Source: Paracidovorax valerianellae (GTDB taxonomy: Bacteria > Pseudomonadota > Gammaproteobacteria > Burkholderiales > Burkholderiaceae_C). From it: a stretch of 64,000 nucleotides of DNA. Location: the NCBI RefSeq assembly GCF_900102625.1, contig NZ_FMZC01000001.1:62001-126000 (forward strand). The letters run 5' to 3'. Position numbers and translations under genes: made by a program. The number at the start of each line of letters is the position of its first letter. Within the stretch, counting starts at the first letter, position 1. Below are positions 26,137 to 35,927 of the stretch, piece after piece. Below the pieces are notes generated by a model. The model had not been told where the DNA came from. It ran no database searches and worked only from the letters and a program-made list of their open reading frames with translations.

Positions 26137-28860
26137 TTACGCGTGCAGCGGGTTGATCTTGTCGGCGTTGATGCCGTACTTCTTGATCGCCTCGGCCACC
26201 TTGGACGCAGGCAGCACGCCATCTTCCGCCAGGCCCTTGAGCGCCGCCACGACGATGTAGTGGCGGTTGATCTCGAAGTGCTCGCGCAGCTTGCGGCGGA
26301 AGTCGCTGCGGCCGAAACCGTCGGTGCCCAGCACCTTGTAGGCGCGGCCCTTGGGGATGAACGGGCGGATCTGCTCGGCGTAGGCCTTCATGTAGTCGGT
26401 GGAGGCGACGACCGGGCCGGTGGTCTTGGACAGCTGCTCTTCCACGAACGACACGCGCGGCGTGTCGGTGGGGTGCAGCAGGTTCCAGCGCTCGGCTTCC
26501 TGGCCGTCGCGAGTCAGTTCGTTGAAGCTCGGGCAACTCCACACGGAAGCGGCCACGCCCCAGTCCTTTTCCAGCAGCTCTTGCGCGAAGAACGATTCAC
26601 GCAGGATGGTGCCGCTGCCCAGCAGTTGCACGGTGGGCGCGTCCTTCTTCAGGGCCGGTGCCTGCTTGCACAGGTACATGCCCTTGATGATCTGCTCTTC
26701 GGTGCCGGGCTGCAGGCCGGGCATGGCGTAGTTTTCGTTGAGCAGCGTCAGGTAATAGAAGACGTTTTCCTGGCGCTCGACCATGCGCTTCATGCCGTCG
26801 TGCATGATCACCGCGACTTCGTGCGCGAAGGTGGGGTCGTAGCTCACGCAGTTCGGAATGGTGTTGGCCAGGATGTGGCTGTGGCCGTCTTCGTGCTGCA
26901 GGCCTTCGCCGTTCAGCGTGGTGCGGCCCGAGGTGCCGCCCAGCAGGAAGCCGCGTGCCTGCATGTCGCCCGCCGCCCAGGCCAGGTCGCCGATGCGCTG
27001 GAAGCCGAACATCGAGTAGTACACGTAGAACGGCACCATGATGCGGTTGTTCGTGCTGTACGACGTGGCAGCCGCGATCCAGCTGCTCATGCCGCCGGCT
27101 TCGTTGATGCCTTCCTGCAGGATCTGGCCGGCCTTGTCTTCCTTGTAGTACATGACCTGGTCTTTATCGACCGGGGTGTACTGCTGACCGTGCGGGTTGT
27201 AGATGCCGATCTGGCGGAACAGGCCTTCCATGCCGAAGGTGCGGGCCTCGTCTACCAGGATGGGCACGACGCGCGGGCCCAGGGCCTGGTCGCGCAGCAG
27301 CTGCGTGAGAAAGCGCACGTAGGCTTGCGTGGTCGAGATTTCGCGGCCTTCGGGCGTGGGGTCGAGGATGGCCTTGAAGGTGTCCAGCGACGGCACGGTG
27401 AAGCTCTCGTCGGCCTTCACGCGGCGCTTGGGCAGGTAGCCGCCGAGAGCCTTGCGGCGCTCGTGCAGGTACTTCATTTCTGGGGTGTCGTCGGCCGGCT
27501 TGTAGAACGGCAGGTCGGCGATCTGGCTGTCCGGGATCGGGATGTTGAAGCGGTCGCGGAAGGCCTTGATGTCCTCGTCGCCCAGCTTTTTGGTCTGGTG
27601 GACGGTGTTCTTGCCTTCGCCGATCTTGCCCATGCCGAAGCCCTTGACGGTCTTCACCAGCAGCACGGTGGGCTGGCCCTTGTGCTCGTTGGCGGCGTGG
27701 AAGGCGGCATAGACCTTCTGCGAATCGTGGCCGCCGCGGCGCAGGTTCCAGATCTCGTCGTCGCTCATGTGCTCGACCATCTTCAGCGTGCGCGGGTCGC
27801 GGCCGAAGAAATTCTTGCGCACGTAGGCACCGTCGTTGGCCTTGAACGACTGGTAGTCCCCGTCGTTGCATTCCATCATGATCTTGCGCAGCGCGCCGTC
27901 CTTGTCGCGCGCCAGCAGGTCGTCCCAGCCCTTGCCCCACAACAGCTTGATGACGTTCCAGCCGGAACCGCGGAACTCGCTTTCCAGCTCCTGGATGATC
28001 TTGCCGTTGCCGCGCACCGGGCCGTCCAAGCGCTGCAGGTTGCAGTTGATGACGAAGATCAGGTTGTCGAGGTTCTCACGCGCCGCCAGGCCGATGGCGC
28101 CCAGCGATTCGACCTCGTCCATTTCGCCGTCGCCGCAGAACACCCAGACCTTGCGGTTTTCGGTGTTGGCGATGCCGCGGGCATGCAGGTACTTGAGAAA
28201 GCGCGCCTGGTAGATCGCCATGAGCGGGCCGAGGCCCATCGACACGGTGGGGAACTGCCAGAACTCGGGCATCAGCTTGGGGTGCGGGTAGCTGGAGAGG
28301 CCCTTGCCGTCCACTTCCTGGCGGAAGTTCAGCAGTTGCTCTTCGGACAGGCGCCCTTCCAGATACGCGCGGGCATAGATGCCGGGCGACACGTGACCCT
28401 GGATGTACAGCAGGTCGCCACCGTGGTTTTCGCTCTCGGCATGCCAGAAATGATTGAAGCCGGCGCCGAACATGTTGGCCAGCGAGGCGAAGGAGCCGAT
28501 GTGGCCGCCCAGGTCACCGCCTTCTGGAGGGTGCTGGCGGTTGGCCTTCACGACCATGGCCATGGCGTTCCAGCGCATGTAGGCGCGCAGGCGGCCTTCG
28601 ATTTCGAGATTTCCGGGGCAACGGGCTTCCTGGTTCGACTCCAGGGTGTTCACGTAGCCGGTGTTGGCGGAGAAAGGCAGGTCGATGCTGCTTTGGCGGG
28701 CATGTTCAAGCAACTGTTCGATCAGGAAGTGAGCGCGCTCGGCGCCTTCCTTGTCGATGACGGCGGTCAGCGCATCCATCCATTCACGGGTTTCCTGCTG
28801 GTCGGTGTCGGGGGTGGACGACGCCGGGTTTCCGGCCTGGGGGTCGGTCTGTGCTGACAT
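26137..28860 (-). CDS. aceE: pyruvate dehydrogenase E1, homodimeric type
   Basis: A 907-residue thiamine-diphosphate enzyme that decarboxylates pyruvate and acetylates lipoyl groups on E2. Recognised segments are LDLPFSANTGYVNTLE-like text near residue 60, the TPP-binding GDGEMDEVESLGAIGLAARE with NCNLQRLDGPVRGN, and KTVKGFGMGKIGEGKNTVHQ further on. The C-terminal region carries VWSCPSFNELTRDGQEAERW and GTDGFGRSDFRRKLREHFEI. Length is normal for AceE (about 890-910). It is the first gene of the aceE-aceF-lpdA run, 112 bp before aceF, with GGAG before the ATG. It is divergent from a histidine kinase gene. Confidence 0.97.
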   Translation of the reverse strand: MSAQTDPQAGNPASSTPDTDQQETREWMDALTAVIDKEGAERAHFLIEQLLEHARQSSIDLPFSANTGYVNTLESNQEARCPGNLEIEGRLRAYMRWNAMAMVVKANRQHPPEGGDLGGHIGSFASLANMFGAGFNHFWHAESENHGGDLLYIQGHVSPGIYARAYLEGRLSEEQLLNFRQEVDGKGLSSYPHPKLMPEFWQFPTVSMGLGPLMAIYQARFLKYLHARGIANTENRKVWVFCGDGEMDEVESLGAIGLAARENLDNLIFVINCNLQRLDGPVRGNGKIIQELESEFRGSGWNVIKLLWGKGWDDLLARDKDGALRKIMMECNDGDYQSFKANDGAYVRKNFFGRDPRTLKMVEHMSDDEIWNLRRGGHDSQKVYAAFHAANEHKGQPTVLLVKTVKGFGMGKIGEGKNTVHQTKKLGDEDIKAFRDRFNIPIPDSQIADLPFYKPADDTPEMKYLHERRKALGGYLPKRRVKADESFTVPSLDTFKAILDPTPEGREISTTQAYVRFLTQLLRDQALGPRVVPILVDEARTFGMEGLFRQIGIYNPHGQQYTPVDKDQVMYYKEDKAGQILQEGINEAGGMSSWIAAATSYSTNNRIMVPFYVYYSMFGFQRIGDLAWAAGDMQARGFLLGGTSGRTTLNGEGLQHEDGHSHILANTIPNCVSYDPTFAHEVAVIMHDGMKRMVERQENVFYYLTLLNENYAMPGLQPGTEEQIIKGMYLCKQAPALKKDAPTVQLLGSGTILRESFFAQELLEKDWGVAASVWSCPSFNELTRDGQEAERWNLLHPTDTPRVSFVEEQLSKTTGPVVASTDYMKAYAEQIRPFIPKGRAYKVLGTDGFGRSDFRRKLREHFEINRHYIVVAALKGLAEDGVLPASKVAEAIKKYGINADKINPLHA

Positions 28861-28933
28861 GCCTGTCTCCTTGAATTGAAAGCTTGGCGTTGGAAATTTC
28901 GGGCGAGTTTCTCATATTTTTTTGCTATTTCAA

Positions 28934-28956
28934 ATTGTGCTTTTCGTTTTCACAAT
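28934..28956. promoter_or_regulatory. inverted repeat in the aceE/kinase divergent gap
   Basis: ATTGTG (28934-28939) and CACAAT (28951-28956) form a 6-bp inverted repeat with an 11-nt AT-rich spacer. The position, about 75 bp before aceE and in the kinase upstream region, suits an operator. The regulator is unknown, and no clear promoter hexamers were assigned. Confidence 0.35.
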
Positions 28957-29027
28957 GCAAAATAATGCTGCAAGTGCACATTGTTTTCGCGGGGTTACGC
29001 GGCATGGCGCTCCCCTACACTCGGCCC

Positions 29028-31586
29028 ATGGATCGCCCGCCCTCTTCTCCCTCGGCCATCGGCCCTGCCATGGCCGCCCCGGCCCGCTGGTGGCGCACCT
29101 GGTGGCGCAGCCTCTCGCCCACGCGTCAGGACCGCTTCGCGGCTCTGGCGCCACTGGCCGCCGTGCTCATGTTTCTCGCGGCCATCGTGGCGGCCTTCTG
29201 GTATTTGCGCATGGAAGAAGGCGAGCGCGAGCAGGAAGCCCTCAAGCGCGACGTGGAATACGCGCAGCAGCGCGTGCGGCTGCGGCTGCTGGAGCGGCAG
29301 GAGCAGATCATGCGCATCGCGCGCGATCTCTCCAATCAGGACCTCGAACGCGCCGACTTCGTGGCGCGCGCCGAGGGCCTCATCAGCCAGTACCCCGAGC
29401 TGCAGGCGATCAGCTGGATCGACGATCGCCGCCGCATCCGCGCCAGCCACGCCGCGCCCACGGTCACCAGCGGGCAGTTGCGCGTGGCCGGCGAAGTGCT
29501 GAAGAACGGCGACACGGCCGACACGTTCGGCCTGGCGCGCGATCTGCAGCAACCCGTGTACGCCCAGCCCAACGGCACCGAGGGCGAGACCGCTCCGCTG
29601 CTGCAACTGCAGGTGCCGCTGGCCGCGCAGGGCAAGTTCACGGGCGTCGTGCTCGCCGAATATTCAATCGACAGTCTGCTGCGCTACGGCACGCCGACCG
29701 AAGTGCTCGCGCGGTATGCCGTCACCCTGCTGGACGGGCGCGATCAGGTGCTGGCGGGCAGCGCCCTCACGCCGCGGGCCGCCTCGGGCTTGCTGCCGTG
29801 GACGGTGCGGGCCAACGAATACGAAGTGCCGGTGTCCCCCGTGGGCAACGGGCTGGTGCTGCGCGCACAGGCTTATCGGACCTCGCTCGGCGTGGTCGGC
29901 AGCGGGCTGTTCTGGCTGGTGGGCACGCTGAGCGCGATGACCGCCTGGCTGCTGATCGCCACCTGGCGCCACACGCGGCGGCGCATGCAGGCCCAGCAGG
30001 CGCTGGTGGCGGAGACCAACTTCCGCCGCGCGATGGAGAACTCCATCCTCACCGGTATGCGTGCGCTGGATATGCAAGGCCGCATCACCTATGTGAACGC
30101 GGCGTTCTGCCAGATGACGGGCTGGAACGAGGCCGATCTGGTGGGCCAATCGCCGCCCTATACCTATTGGCCCGAAAGCGATCATGAAGCGCTGCACGCC
30201 AAACTGCGTGATGAACTCAGCGGCAAGGTCTCGCTCGGCGGCTTTCAGGTGCGGGTGAAGCGCAAGAGCGGCACATTGTTCGATGCGCGGCTCTACGTTT
30301 CGCCGCTGATCGACGCGCACGGGCACCAGACCGGATGGATGACGTCGATGACCGACATCACCGAGCCGAACCGCGTGCGCGAGCAGCTTTCTGCATCGCA
30401 CGAGCGCTTCACCATCGTGCTGGAGTCCCTCGACGCTTCGGTGTCGGTGGCGCCCCTGGGCAGCGAGGAACTGCTGTTCGCCAACAAGCTGTACCGCCAG
30501 TGGTTCGGCTCGCAGACCGGCGGGCATCTGCAACTGGTGGCGCAGGCGGGCGTGCTGCCCTCCACCACCGCCAGTTCCCGCGGCATGGACGACGAAGACG
30601 GTCTGATGGGCCTGCCCACCGATCCGCTCACCAGCGCCCGGTCGGAAAACGCCGAAATCTACCTGCCCGACCTGGGCAAATGGCTGGAAGTGCGATCACG
30701 CTACCTGAACTGGGTGGACGGCCGCCTGGCGCAGATGGTGATCGCCACCGACATCACGCCGCGCCGGCAGGCCGAAGAGCAAGCCGCGCGCCAAGCCGAG
30801 CGAGCCCAGTCGGTCAGCCGCCTGATCACCATGGGCGAGATGGCCTCCAGCGTGGCACACGAGTTGAACCAGCCGCTCACCGCCATCAGCAATTACTGCA
30901 GCGGCATGGTCTCGCGCATCGAAAGCGGTCAGATCACCGAAGAAGCCTTGCTCTCCGCGTTGCAGAAGACTGCTCACCAGGCGCAGCGCGCGGGGCAGAT
31001 CATCCAGCGCATCCGCGCCTTCGTGAAACGCAGCGAGCCCAACCGGGCGCTGGCAGACGTCCACACCATGGTGACCGAGGCCGTGGAACTGGCCGACATC
31101 GAGCTGCGCCGGCACAACGTGCGCCTGACCCATTACCTGGCGGCGCGGCTGCCGCAGGTGATGGCGGACACTATCCTGATCGAGCAGGTGCTGGTCAACC
31201 TGATGAAGAACGGCGCCGAGTCCATCGAGCACGCCCAGCGCCCGCCGCCACGGCGCAGCGTGGAGCTGCGGGTCGTGCCGCGACAGGTCGAAGGACGCGA
31301 GGTGATCGAGTTCACGGTGCAGGACACCGGCAAGGGCCTGGCACCCGAAGTGCTGGAGCATCTGTTCGAGGCTTTCTTCTCCACCAAGCAGGAAGGCATG
31401 GGCATGGGCCTGAACCTGTGCCGCAGCATCGTCGAGTCCCACCAGGGGAGGATGCAGGCGGAGAACCTCTACAATGGAACGGAGGTCACCGGCTGCCGGT
31501 TCTCCTTCTGGCTTCCGCTGGCGCAGCCTGCGGATGCCACTACGAATTCTGTAGCAAACGCATCACATCCAAGGACCCCTGCATGA
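29028..31586 (+). CDS. PAS-domain sensor histidine kinase (FixL/DctS type)
   Basis: An 852-residue membrane sensor kinase. TM1 lies near residues 38-58 (LAAVLMFLAAIVAAFWYLRM) and TM2 near 290-315, enclosing a periplasmic sensor of about 230 residues. PAS domains follow (NILTGMRALDMQGRITYVN-like segment near 345, and a second from ~465). The kinase core has His611 in SSVAHELNQPLTAISNYC, the N-box EQVLVNLMKNGAESIEHA, and G-boxes DTGKGLAPEVLEHLFEAFFS and GMGMGLNLCRSIVESHQG. ATG 29028 was preferred; ATG 29004 adds eight residues. Its stop overlaps the regulator start by 4 bp. The last residues may derive from a decayed repeat half. Confidence 0.9.
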   Translation: MDRPPSSPSAIGPAMAAPARWWRTWWRSLSPTRQDRFAALAPLAAVLMFLAAIVAAFWYLRMEEGEREQEALKRDVEYAQQRVRLRLLERQEQIMRIARDLSNQDLERADFVARAEGLISQYPELQAISWIDDRRRIRASHAAPTVTSGQLRVAGEVLKNGDTADTFGLARDLQQPVYAQPNGTEGETAPLLQLQVPLAAQGKFTGVVLAEYSIDSLLRYGTPTEVLARYAVTLLDGRDQVLAGSALTPRAASGLLPWTVRANEYEVPVSPVGNGLVLRAQAYRTSLGVVGSGLFWLVGTLSAMTAWLLIATWRHTRRRMQAQQALVAETNFRRAMENSILTGMRALDMQGRITYVNAAFCQMTGWNEADLVGQSPPYTYWPESDHEALHAKLRDELSGKVSLGGFQVRVKRKSGTLFDARLYVSPLIDAHGHQTGWMTSMTDITEPNRVREQLSASHERFTIVLESLDASVSVAPLGSEELLFANKLYRQWFGSQTGGHLQLVAQAGVLPSTTASSRGMDDEDGLMGLPTDPLTSARSENAEIYLPDLGKWLEVRSRYLNWVDGRLAQMVIATDITPRRQAEEQAARQAERAQSVSRLITMGEMASSVAHELNQPLTAISNYCSGMVSRIESGQITEEALLSALQKTAHQAQRAGQIIQRIRAFVKRSEPNRALADVHTMVTEAVELADIELRRHNVRLTHYLAARLPQVMADTILIEQVLVNLMKNGAESIEHAQRPPPRRSVELRVVPRQVEGREVIEFTVQDTGKGLAPEVLEHLFEAFFSTKQEGMGMGLNLCRSIVESHQGRMQAENLYNGTEVTGCRFSFWLPLAQPADATTNSVANASHPRTPA

Positions 31587-32209
31587 GCTTGATTCCGAAA
31601 AAAGGCACCGTCTACGTCGTGGATGACGACGAAGCCGTCCGCGACTCCCTGCAGTGGTTGCTGGAAGGCAAGGACTACCGGGTGCGCTGCTTTGATTCGG
31701 CGGAATCCTTCCTCTCGCGCTACGACCCCCGCGAAGTCGCCTGCCTGATCGTGGACATCCGCATGGGCGGCATGACCGGCCTGGAACTGCAAGACCGTCT
31801 GCTCGAACGCAAATCCCCCCTGCCTGTTGTCTTCATCACTGGCCACGGTGACGTGCCCATGGCCGTGAACACCATGAAAAAAGGCGCGCTGGACTTCATC
31901 CAGAAGCCCTTCAACGAAGAAGAACTCGTGGGCCTGGTTGACCGCATGCTCGACCGGGCGCGTGAATCGTTCGCCGGCCACCAGCAGGCCGCCAGCCGCG
32001 ACGCTCTGCTGTCCAAGCTCACCGGCCGCGAAGCCCAGGTGCTGGAGCGCATCGTCGCTGGCCGCCTGAACAAGCAGATCGCCGACGACCTCGGAATCAG
32101 CATCAAGACGGTGGAGGCGCACCGCGCCAACATCATGGAAAAGCTGAACGCCAACACCGTGGCCGACCTGCTCAAGATCGCCCTCGGCCAAAACGCTCCC
32201 AAGGGCTGA
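31583..32209 (+). CDS. FixJ/DctR-type response regulator (LuxR-type HTH)
   Basis: A 208-residue response regulator and cognate partner of the upstream kinase. The receiver spans residues 1-125, with the acidic pocket VVDDDEAVR, phospho-acceptor Asp58 in CLIVDIRMGGMTGLE, Thr in VVFITGHGDVPMAV and Lys in DFIQKPF. The LuxR-type helix-turn-helix occupies ~142-205 (LTGREAQVLERIVAGRLNKQ, IADDLGISIKTVEAHRANIM). This is the FixJ/NodW/DctR layout. The kinase stop and this start overlap in ATGA at 31583-31586, so translation is coupled. Targets are unknown; the pair is divergent from aceE, which could be one. Confidence 0.95.
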   Translation: MSLIPKKGTVYVVDDDEAVRDSLQWLLEGKDYRVRCFDSAESFLSRYDPREVACLIVDIRMGGMTGLELQDRLLERKSPLPVVFITGHGDVPMAVNTMKKGALDFIQKPFNEEELVGLVDRMLDRARESFAGHQQAASRDALLSKLTGREAQVLERIVAGRLNKQIADDLGISIKTVEAHRANIMEKLNANTVADLLKIALGQNAPKG

Positions 32210-32216
32210 CGGCAGT

Positions 32217-32277
32217 CGCTCCTGATTTGATAGCTGCCAGCGCAATAAAGACGGCGGTGGGCAGCAGTTTTCATTGC
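32217..32277 (+). repeat. 61-bp dispersed repeat, copy 3 (intergenic)
   Basis: On the plus strand: CGCTCCTGATTTGATAGC (18), a 20-nt centre, CGGTGGGCAGCA (12), GTTTTCATTGC (11). It lies 8 bp after the response-regulator stop and ends 19 bp before folD. The first 27 nt are close to copy 8 inside ygiQ. Confidence 0.75.
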
Positions 32278-32296
32278 TAACCTGAGTTTTTCGACG

Positions 32297-33148
32297 ATGA
32301 CAGCCCAACTGATCGACGGCAACGCGCTCTCCCGCCAATTGCGCACTGAAGTGGCCCAGCGCGCCGCCGCCCTGAAAGCGCGGGGCACCGTTCCCGGCCT
32401 GGCCGTGGTTCTGGTGGGCGACAACCCTGCCAGCCAGGTCTACGTGCGCAACAAGGTCAAGGCGTGCGAAGACAGCGGTCTGCATTCGGTGATGGAAAAG
32501 TACGACGCCACCATGACCGAGGCCGAGCTGCTCGCCCGCGTCGATGCCCTGAACAACGACCCCGCCATCCACGGCATCCTGGTGCAGTTGCCGCTGCCGG
32601 CGCACATCGACGCGCAAAAGGTGATCGAGGCCATCTCGCCCGCCAAGGACGTGGACGGCTTTCACATCGCCAGCGCCGGCGCGCTCATGACCGGCATGGC
32701 CGGCTTCTGGCCCTGCACGCCCTACGGCTGCATGAAGATGCTCGAATCGATCGGCTACTCGCTCAAGGGCAAGCACGCGGTGGTCATCGGCCGCAGCAAC
32801 ATCGTGGGCAAGCCCATGGCGCTCATGCTGCTGCAACAGAACGCCACCGTGACGATCTGCCACAGCGCGACGCAAGACCTCAAAGCCCAGACACTGCAGG
32901 CCGACGTGATCGTGGCTGCCGTGGGCAAGCGCAACGTGCTCACCGCCGAAATGGTCAAGCCCGGGGCGGTCGTGATCGATGTGGGCATGAACCGCAACCA
33001 TGAAGGCAAGCTCTGCGGCGACGTGGACTTTGCCGGCGTGAGCGAGGTGGCGGGCTGGATCACGCCCGTGCCCGGTGGTGTCGGCCCCATGACCATCACC
33101 ATGCTGCTCGTGAACACCCTGGAAGCCGCGGAGCGCGCAGCGGCTTGA
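32297..33148 (+). CDS. folD: bifunctional methylenetetrahydrofolate dehydrogenase/cyclohydrolase
   Basis: A 283-residue cytoplasmic enzyme of one-carbon metabolism that interconverts 5,10-methylene- and 10-formyl-tetrahydrofolate with NADP. Family signatures are [20 protein letters not shown] with the active-site Lys, [20 protein letters not shown], the NADP motif [20 protein letters not shown], and the C-terminal [20 protein letters not shown]. Length matches FolD. The start at 32297 follows a repeat copy; no strong ribosome site is visible because the gap ends in pyrimidine-rich sequence. It is followed after 56 bp by the M3 peptidase on the same strand. Confidence 0.97.
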   Translation: MTAQLIDGNALSRQLRTEVAQRAAALKARGTVPGLAVVLVGDNPASQVYVRNKVKACEDSGLHSVMEKYDATMTEAELLARVDALNNDPAIHGILVQLPLPAHIDAQKVIEAISPAKDVDGFHIASAGALMTGMAGFWPCTPYGCMKMLESIGYSLKGKHAVVIGRSNIVGKPMALMLLQQNATVTICHSATQDLKAQTLQADVIVAAVGKRNVLTAEMVKPGAVVIDVGMNRNHEGKLCGDVDFAGVSEVAGWITPVPGGVGPMTITMLLVNTLEAAERAAA

Positions 33149-33204
33149 GATTTCGCTGAAACGACCGGCTTGAACCTGCCCCATCCGACGCCATCTAATC
33201 GCGC

Positions 33205-35244
33205 ATGAGCAATCCCCTCCTCGAATCCTCCGACCTTCCCCTGTTCGACCGCATTCAGCCCACCGACGTGGCACCCGCCGTCGATGTGCTGCTGCAACGG
33301 GCCAGCGCCGCACTGGAAACCGTCACGGCGCCGGACTTTCCGGCGCGCTGGGAATCGATCGCGGAGGTTCTGGATGTCGCCACCGAAGCATTGGGACGCG
33401 CCTGGGGTGCCGTGAGCCATTTGAACAGCGTGGCCGACACGCCCGAGTTGCGGGCCGCCTACAACGAAGCCTTGCCGCGTGTGACCGAGTTCTGGACGCG
33501 CCTGGGTGCCGACGAGCGCCTGTACGCCAAGTACAAGGCCATCGACCCGCAAACCTTGAACACCGAGCAACGGCAGGCGTGGCGCAATGCGATCCGCAAT
33601 TTCGTGCTGTCGGGCGCAGAGTCGCAAGGTGCTGCTCGCGAACGCTTCGCGCAAATCCAGGAACGCCAAGCAGAGTTGAGCCAGAAGTTCAGCGAAAACG
33701 CACTCGATGCGACCGATGCGTTTGCCTACTACGCCGGTGCAGACGAGCTGGAAGGATTGCCAGACGACGTGAAGCAAGCCGCGCTGGCTGCTGCGCAAGC
33801 CGAAGGCAAGGAAGGCTACAAGCTCACCCTGAAGATGCCGTGCTACCTGCCGGTGATGCAGTTCGCCCGCAGCAGCAAGCTGCGCGAAACGCTGTACCGC
33901 GCATACGTCACCCGCGCATCCGATCAGGCTGAGGGCGACGCCAAGCGCTTCGACAACAGCGCGCTCATCCGCGAGATCCTCGCGCTGCGCAAGGAAGAAG
34001 CCCAATTGCTGGGCTACGCCAATTTCGGGGAAGTATCGGTCGTCGCGAAAATGGCCGACTCCCCGCAGGAGGTCATCGACTTCCTGCGCGACCTCGCCCG
34101 CCGCGCCCGGCCCTATGCTGAAAAAGACATTGCCGACATGCGCGCTTTTGCCGCAAAAGACTTAGGGGTCCCCGATCCGCAGGCCTGGGACTGGCCTTAC
34201 ATCTCCGAAAAGCTGAAGGAAGCTCGATACGCCTTCAGCGAGCAAGAGGTCAAACAGTATTTCACCGCGCCGAAAGTGTTGGCCGGCCTGTTCAAGATCG
34301 TCGAAACGCTGTTCGAAGTGGCCATCCGCCGCGACAGCGCGCCCGTCTGGAATCCGGCCGTGGAGTTCTATCGCATCGAACGCGGCAGCGAACTCGTCGG
34401 CCAGTTCTATCTCGACCAGCCGGCACGCAACGGCAAACGCGGCGGCGCGTGGATGGACGACGTGCGCACACGCTGGCTGCGGCCCGACACGGGCAAGCTG
34501 CAAACGCCTGTGGCGCACCTGGTGTGCAACTTTGCCGAGGGCGTCAACGGAGCGCCGCCGCTGCTCACGCACGACGACGTCATCACGCTGTTCCACGAGT
34601 TCGGCCATGGCCTGCACCACATGCTCACGCAGATCAACGAGCGCGATGTCTCCGGCATCAGCGGCGTGGAGTGGGACGCCGTCGAGCTGCCCAGCCAGTT
34701 CATGGAGAACTTCTGCTGGGAATGGGATGTGCTCAAGCACATGACGGCCCATGTGGAGAGCGGCGAGCCGTTGCCGCGCGCACTGTTCGACAAGATGATC
34801 GCGGCCAAGAACTTTCAGAGCGGAATGGGCACACTGCGCCAAATCGAGTTCGCACTGTTCGACATGTTGCTGCACACCTCGCACGACCCGTCGCAAGACT
34901 TCATGCCGCTGCTGGCGCAGGTCCGCAGCGAGGTATCGGTGCTCACGCCGCCTGCGTTCAGCCGCACCGCGCACACCTTCAGCCACATTTTTGCCGGTGG
35001 GTACGCTGCGGGCTACTACAGCTACAAGTGGGCGGAGGTCCTCAGCGCGGATGCCTATGCCGCTTTCGAGGAAACCGCCGGCACAGATGGCATGCCCAGC
35101 GCAGAAACCGGGCGGCGCTATCGCCAAGCCATTCTCGAAGCGGGCGGCAGCCGCCCTGCCATGGAATCGTTCAAGGCGTTCCGAGGCCGCGCGCCCAGCC
35201 TGGACGCGCTGCTGCGCCACCAGGGCATGGCCGGCAATGCCTGA
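33205..35244 (+). CDS. prlC: M3 family metallopeptidase (oligopeptidase A type)
   Basis: A 679-residue zinc endopeptidase of the thimet/oligopeptidase A family, which degrades short peptides including cleaved signal peptides in the cytoplasm. The zinc motif is FHEFGHGLHHMLT, with His464, Glu465 and His468, and the third ligand is in GVEWDAVELPSQFMEN. The C-terminal substrate-binding loop includes FAGGYAAGYYSYKWAEVLSA. Length agrees with E. coli OpdA (about 680). It begins with NPLLESSDLPLFDRIQP, typical of the family. It lies between folD and a thioredoxin-fold gene on the same strand. Confidence 0.95.
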   Translation: MSNPLLESSDLPLFDRIQPTDVAPAVDVLLQRASAALETVTAPDFPARWESIAEVLDVATEALGRAWGAVSHLNSVADTPELRAAYNEALPRVTEFWTRLGADERLYAKYKAIDPQTLNTEQRQAWRNAIRNFVLSGAESQGAARERFAQIQERQAELSQKFSENALDATDAFAYYAGADELEGLPDDVKQAALAAAQAEGKEGYKLTLKMPCYLPVMQFARSSKLRETLYRAYVTRASDQAEGDAKRFDNSALIREILALRKEEAQLLGYANFGEVSVVAKMADSPQEVIDFLRDLARRARPYAEKDIADMRAFAAKDLGVPDPQAWDWPYISEKLKEARYAFSEQEVKQYFTAPKVLAGLFKIVETLFEVAIRRDSAPVWNPAVEFYRIERGSELVGQFYLDQPARNGKRGGAWMDDVRTRWLRPDTGKLQTPVAHLVCNFAEGVNGAPPLLTHDDVITLFHEFGHGLHHMLTQINERDVSGISGVEWDAVELPSQFMENFCWEWDVLKHMTAHVESGEPLPRALFDKMIAAKNFQSGMGTLRQIEFALFDMLLHTSHDPSQDFMPLLAQVRSEVSVLTPPAFSRTAHTFSHIFAGGYAAGYYSYKWAEVLSADAYAAFEETAGTDGMPSAETGRRYRQAILEAGGSRPAMESFKAFRGRAPSLDALLRHQGMAGNA

Positions 35245-35285
35245 CCTCTTTCCGACCGTCCTCTTTCGCTCTGGAGTCTTCAGAC

Positions 35286-35927
35286 ATGACGCAACCGCTC
35301 TTTGCCACCGCGCTGCTGGCCTCTGCCCTCCTGGCGGCAAGCGCACTGCCCGCACAGGCCCAGCAGGTGTACCGCATCGTCGGTCCTGATGGAAAGGTGA
35401 CCTTTTCCGATCGCGCGCCCGATGCCAAGACGCCGCCAGCACAGGTGGGTGGCGGCCGTGCCACCGGCCCTGCGCTGCCGTATGAGTTGCAGCAGGTGGC
35501 CACGCGATTTCCTGTCACGCTCTACACCGGCAACGATTGCACACCCTGCGTGAGCGCGCGCAACCTGCTGATGAACCGGGGGGTGCCTTTCTCGGAGCGA
35601 ACGGTGAACACCGAAGAGGATGCCGAAGCGCTCAAGCGCCTGAGCGGATCGACCAGCCTGCCCTTCGGGACCATTGGCTCCCAACAGCTGATCGGCTTTG
35701 CAGACAGCGAATGGACCCAGTATCTGGATGCTGCCGGCTACCCCAAGCAATCCGCGCTACCGCCGAGCTATCGCCGCGCGCCTGCCTCGCCGCTGGTGGC
35801 CGCCAAGCCGGCCGCGCCGGCAGCCGCTGCAACGCAGGCGGCTCCCGCGGCAGAAGCACCCCGCCCTGCCGCGCCAACCGGCAACGGCGGCAGAACGCCA
35901 AGCAATCCCGCCGGCATCAGCTTCTAA
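35286..35927 (+). CDS. exported glutaredoxin-like protein with DUF4124 domain
   Basis: A 213-residue exported protein. A signal peptide ends near residue 25 (LLAASALPAQAQ). A DUF4124 segment follows (QVYRIVGPDGKVTFSDRAP). Residues ~75-150 form a glutaredoxin-like domain with a CTPC redox motif (TLYTGNDCTPCVSARNLLM) and the partner strand STSLPFGTIGSQQLIGF. The tail of about 60 residues is Ala/Pro-rich and probably disordered. It may act in periplasmic thiol chemistry, but its partner is unknown. It starts 41 bp after the M3 gene and ends at a large hairpin. Confidence 0.82.
   Translation: MTQPLFATALLASALLAASALPAQAQQVYRIVGPDGKVTFSDRAPDAKTPPAQVGGGRATGPALPYELQQVATRFPVTLYTGNDCTPCVSARNLLMNRGVPFSERTVNTEEDAEALKRLSGSTSLPFGTIGSQQLIGFADSEWTQYLDAAGYPKQSALPPSYRRAPASPLVAAKPAAPAAAATQAAPAAEAPRPAAPTGNGGRTPSNPAGISF

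Noticed and set aside
24739-28857. A very long open frame on the plus strand opposite aceE and aceF
   Set aside because: It is antisense to two certain genes. In GC-rich DNA the strand opposite a strongly biased gene often lacks stops. Its residues show no family motif and are low in complexity.
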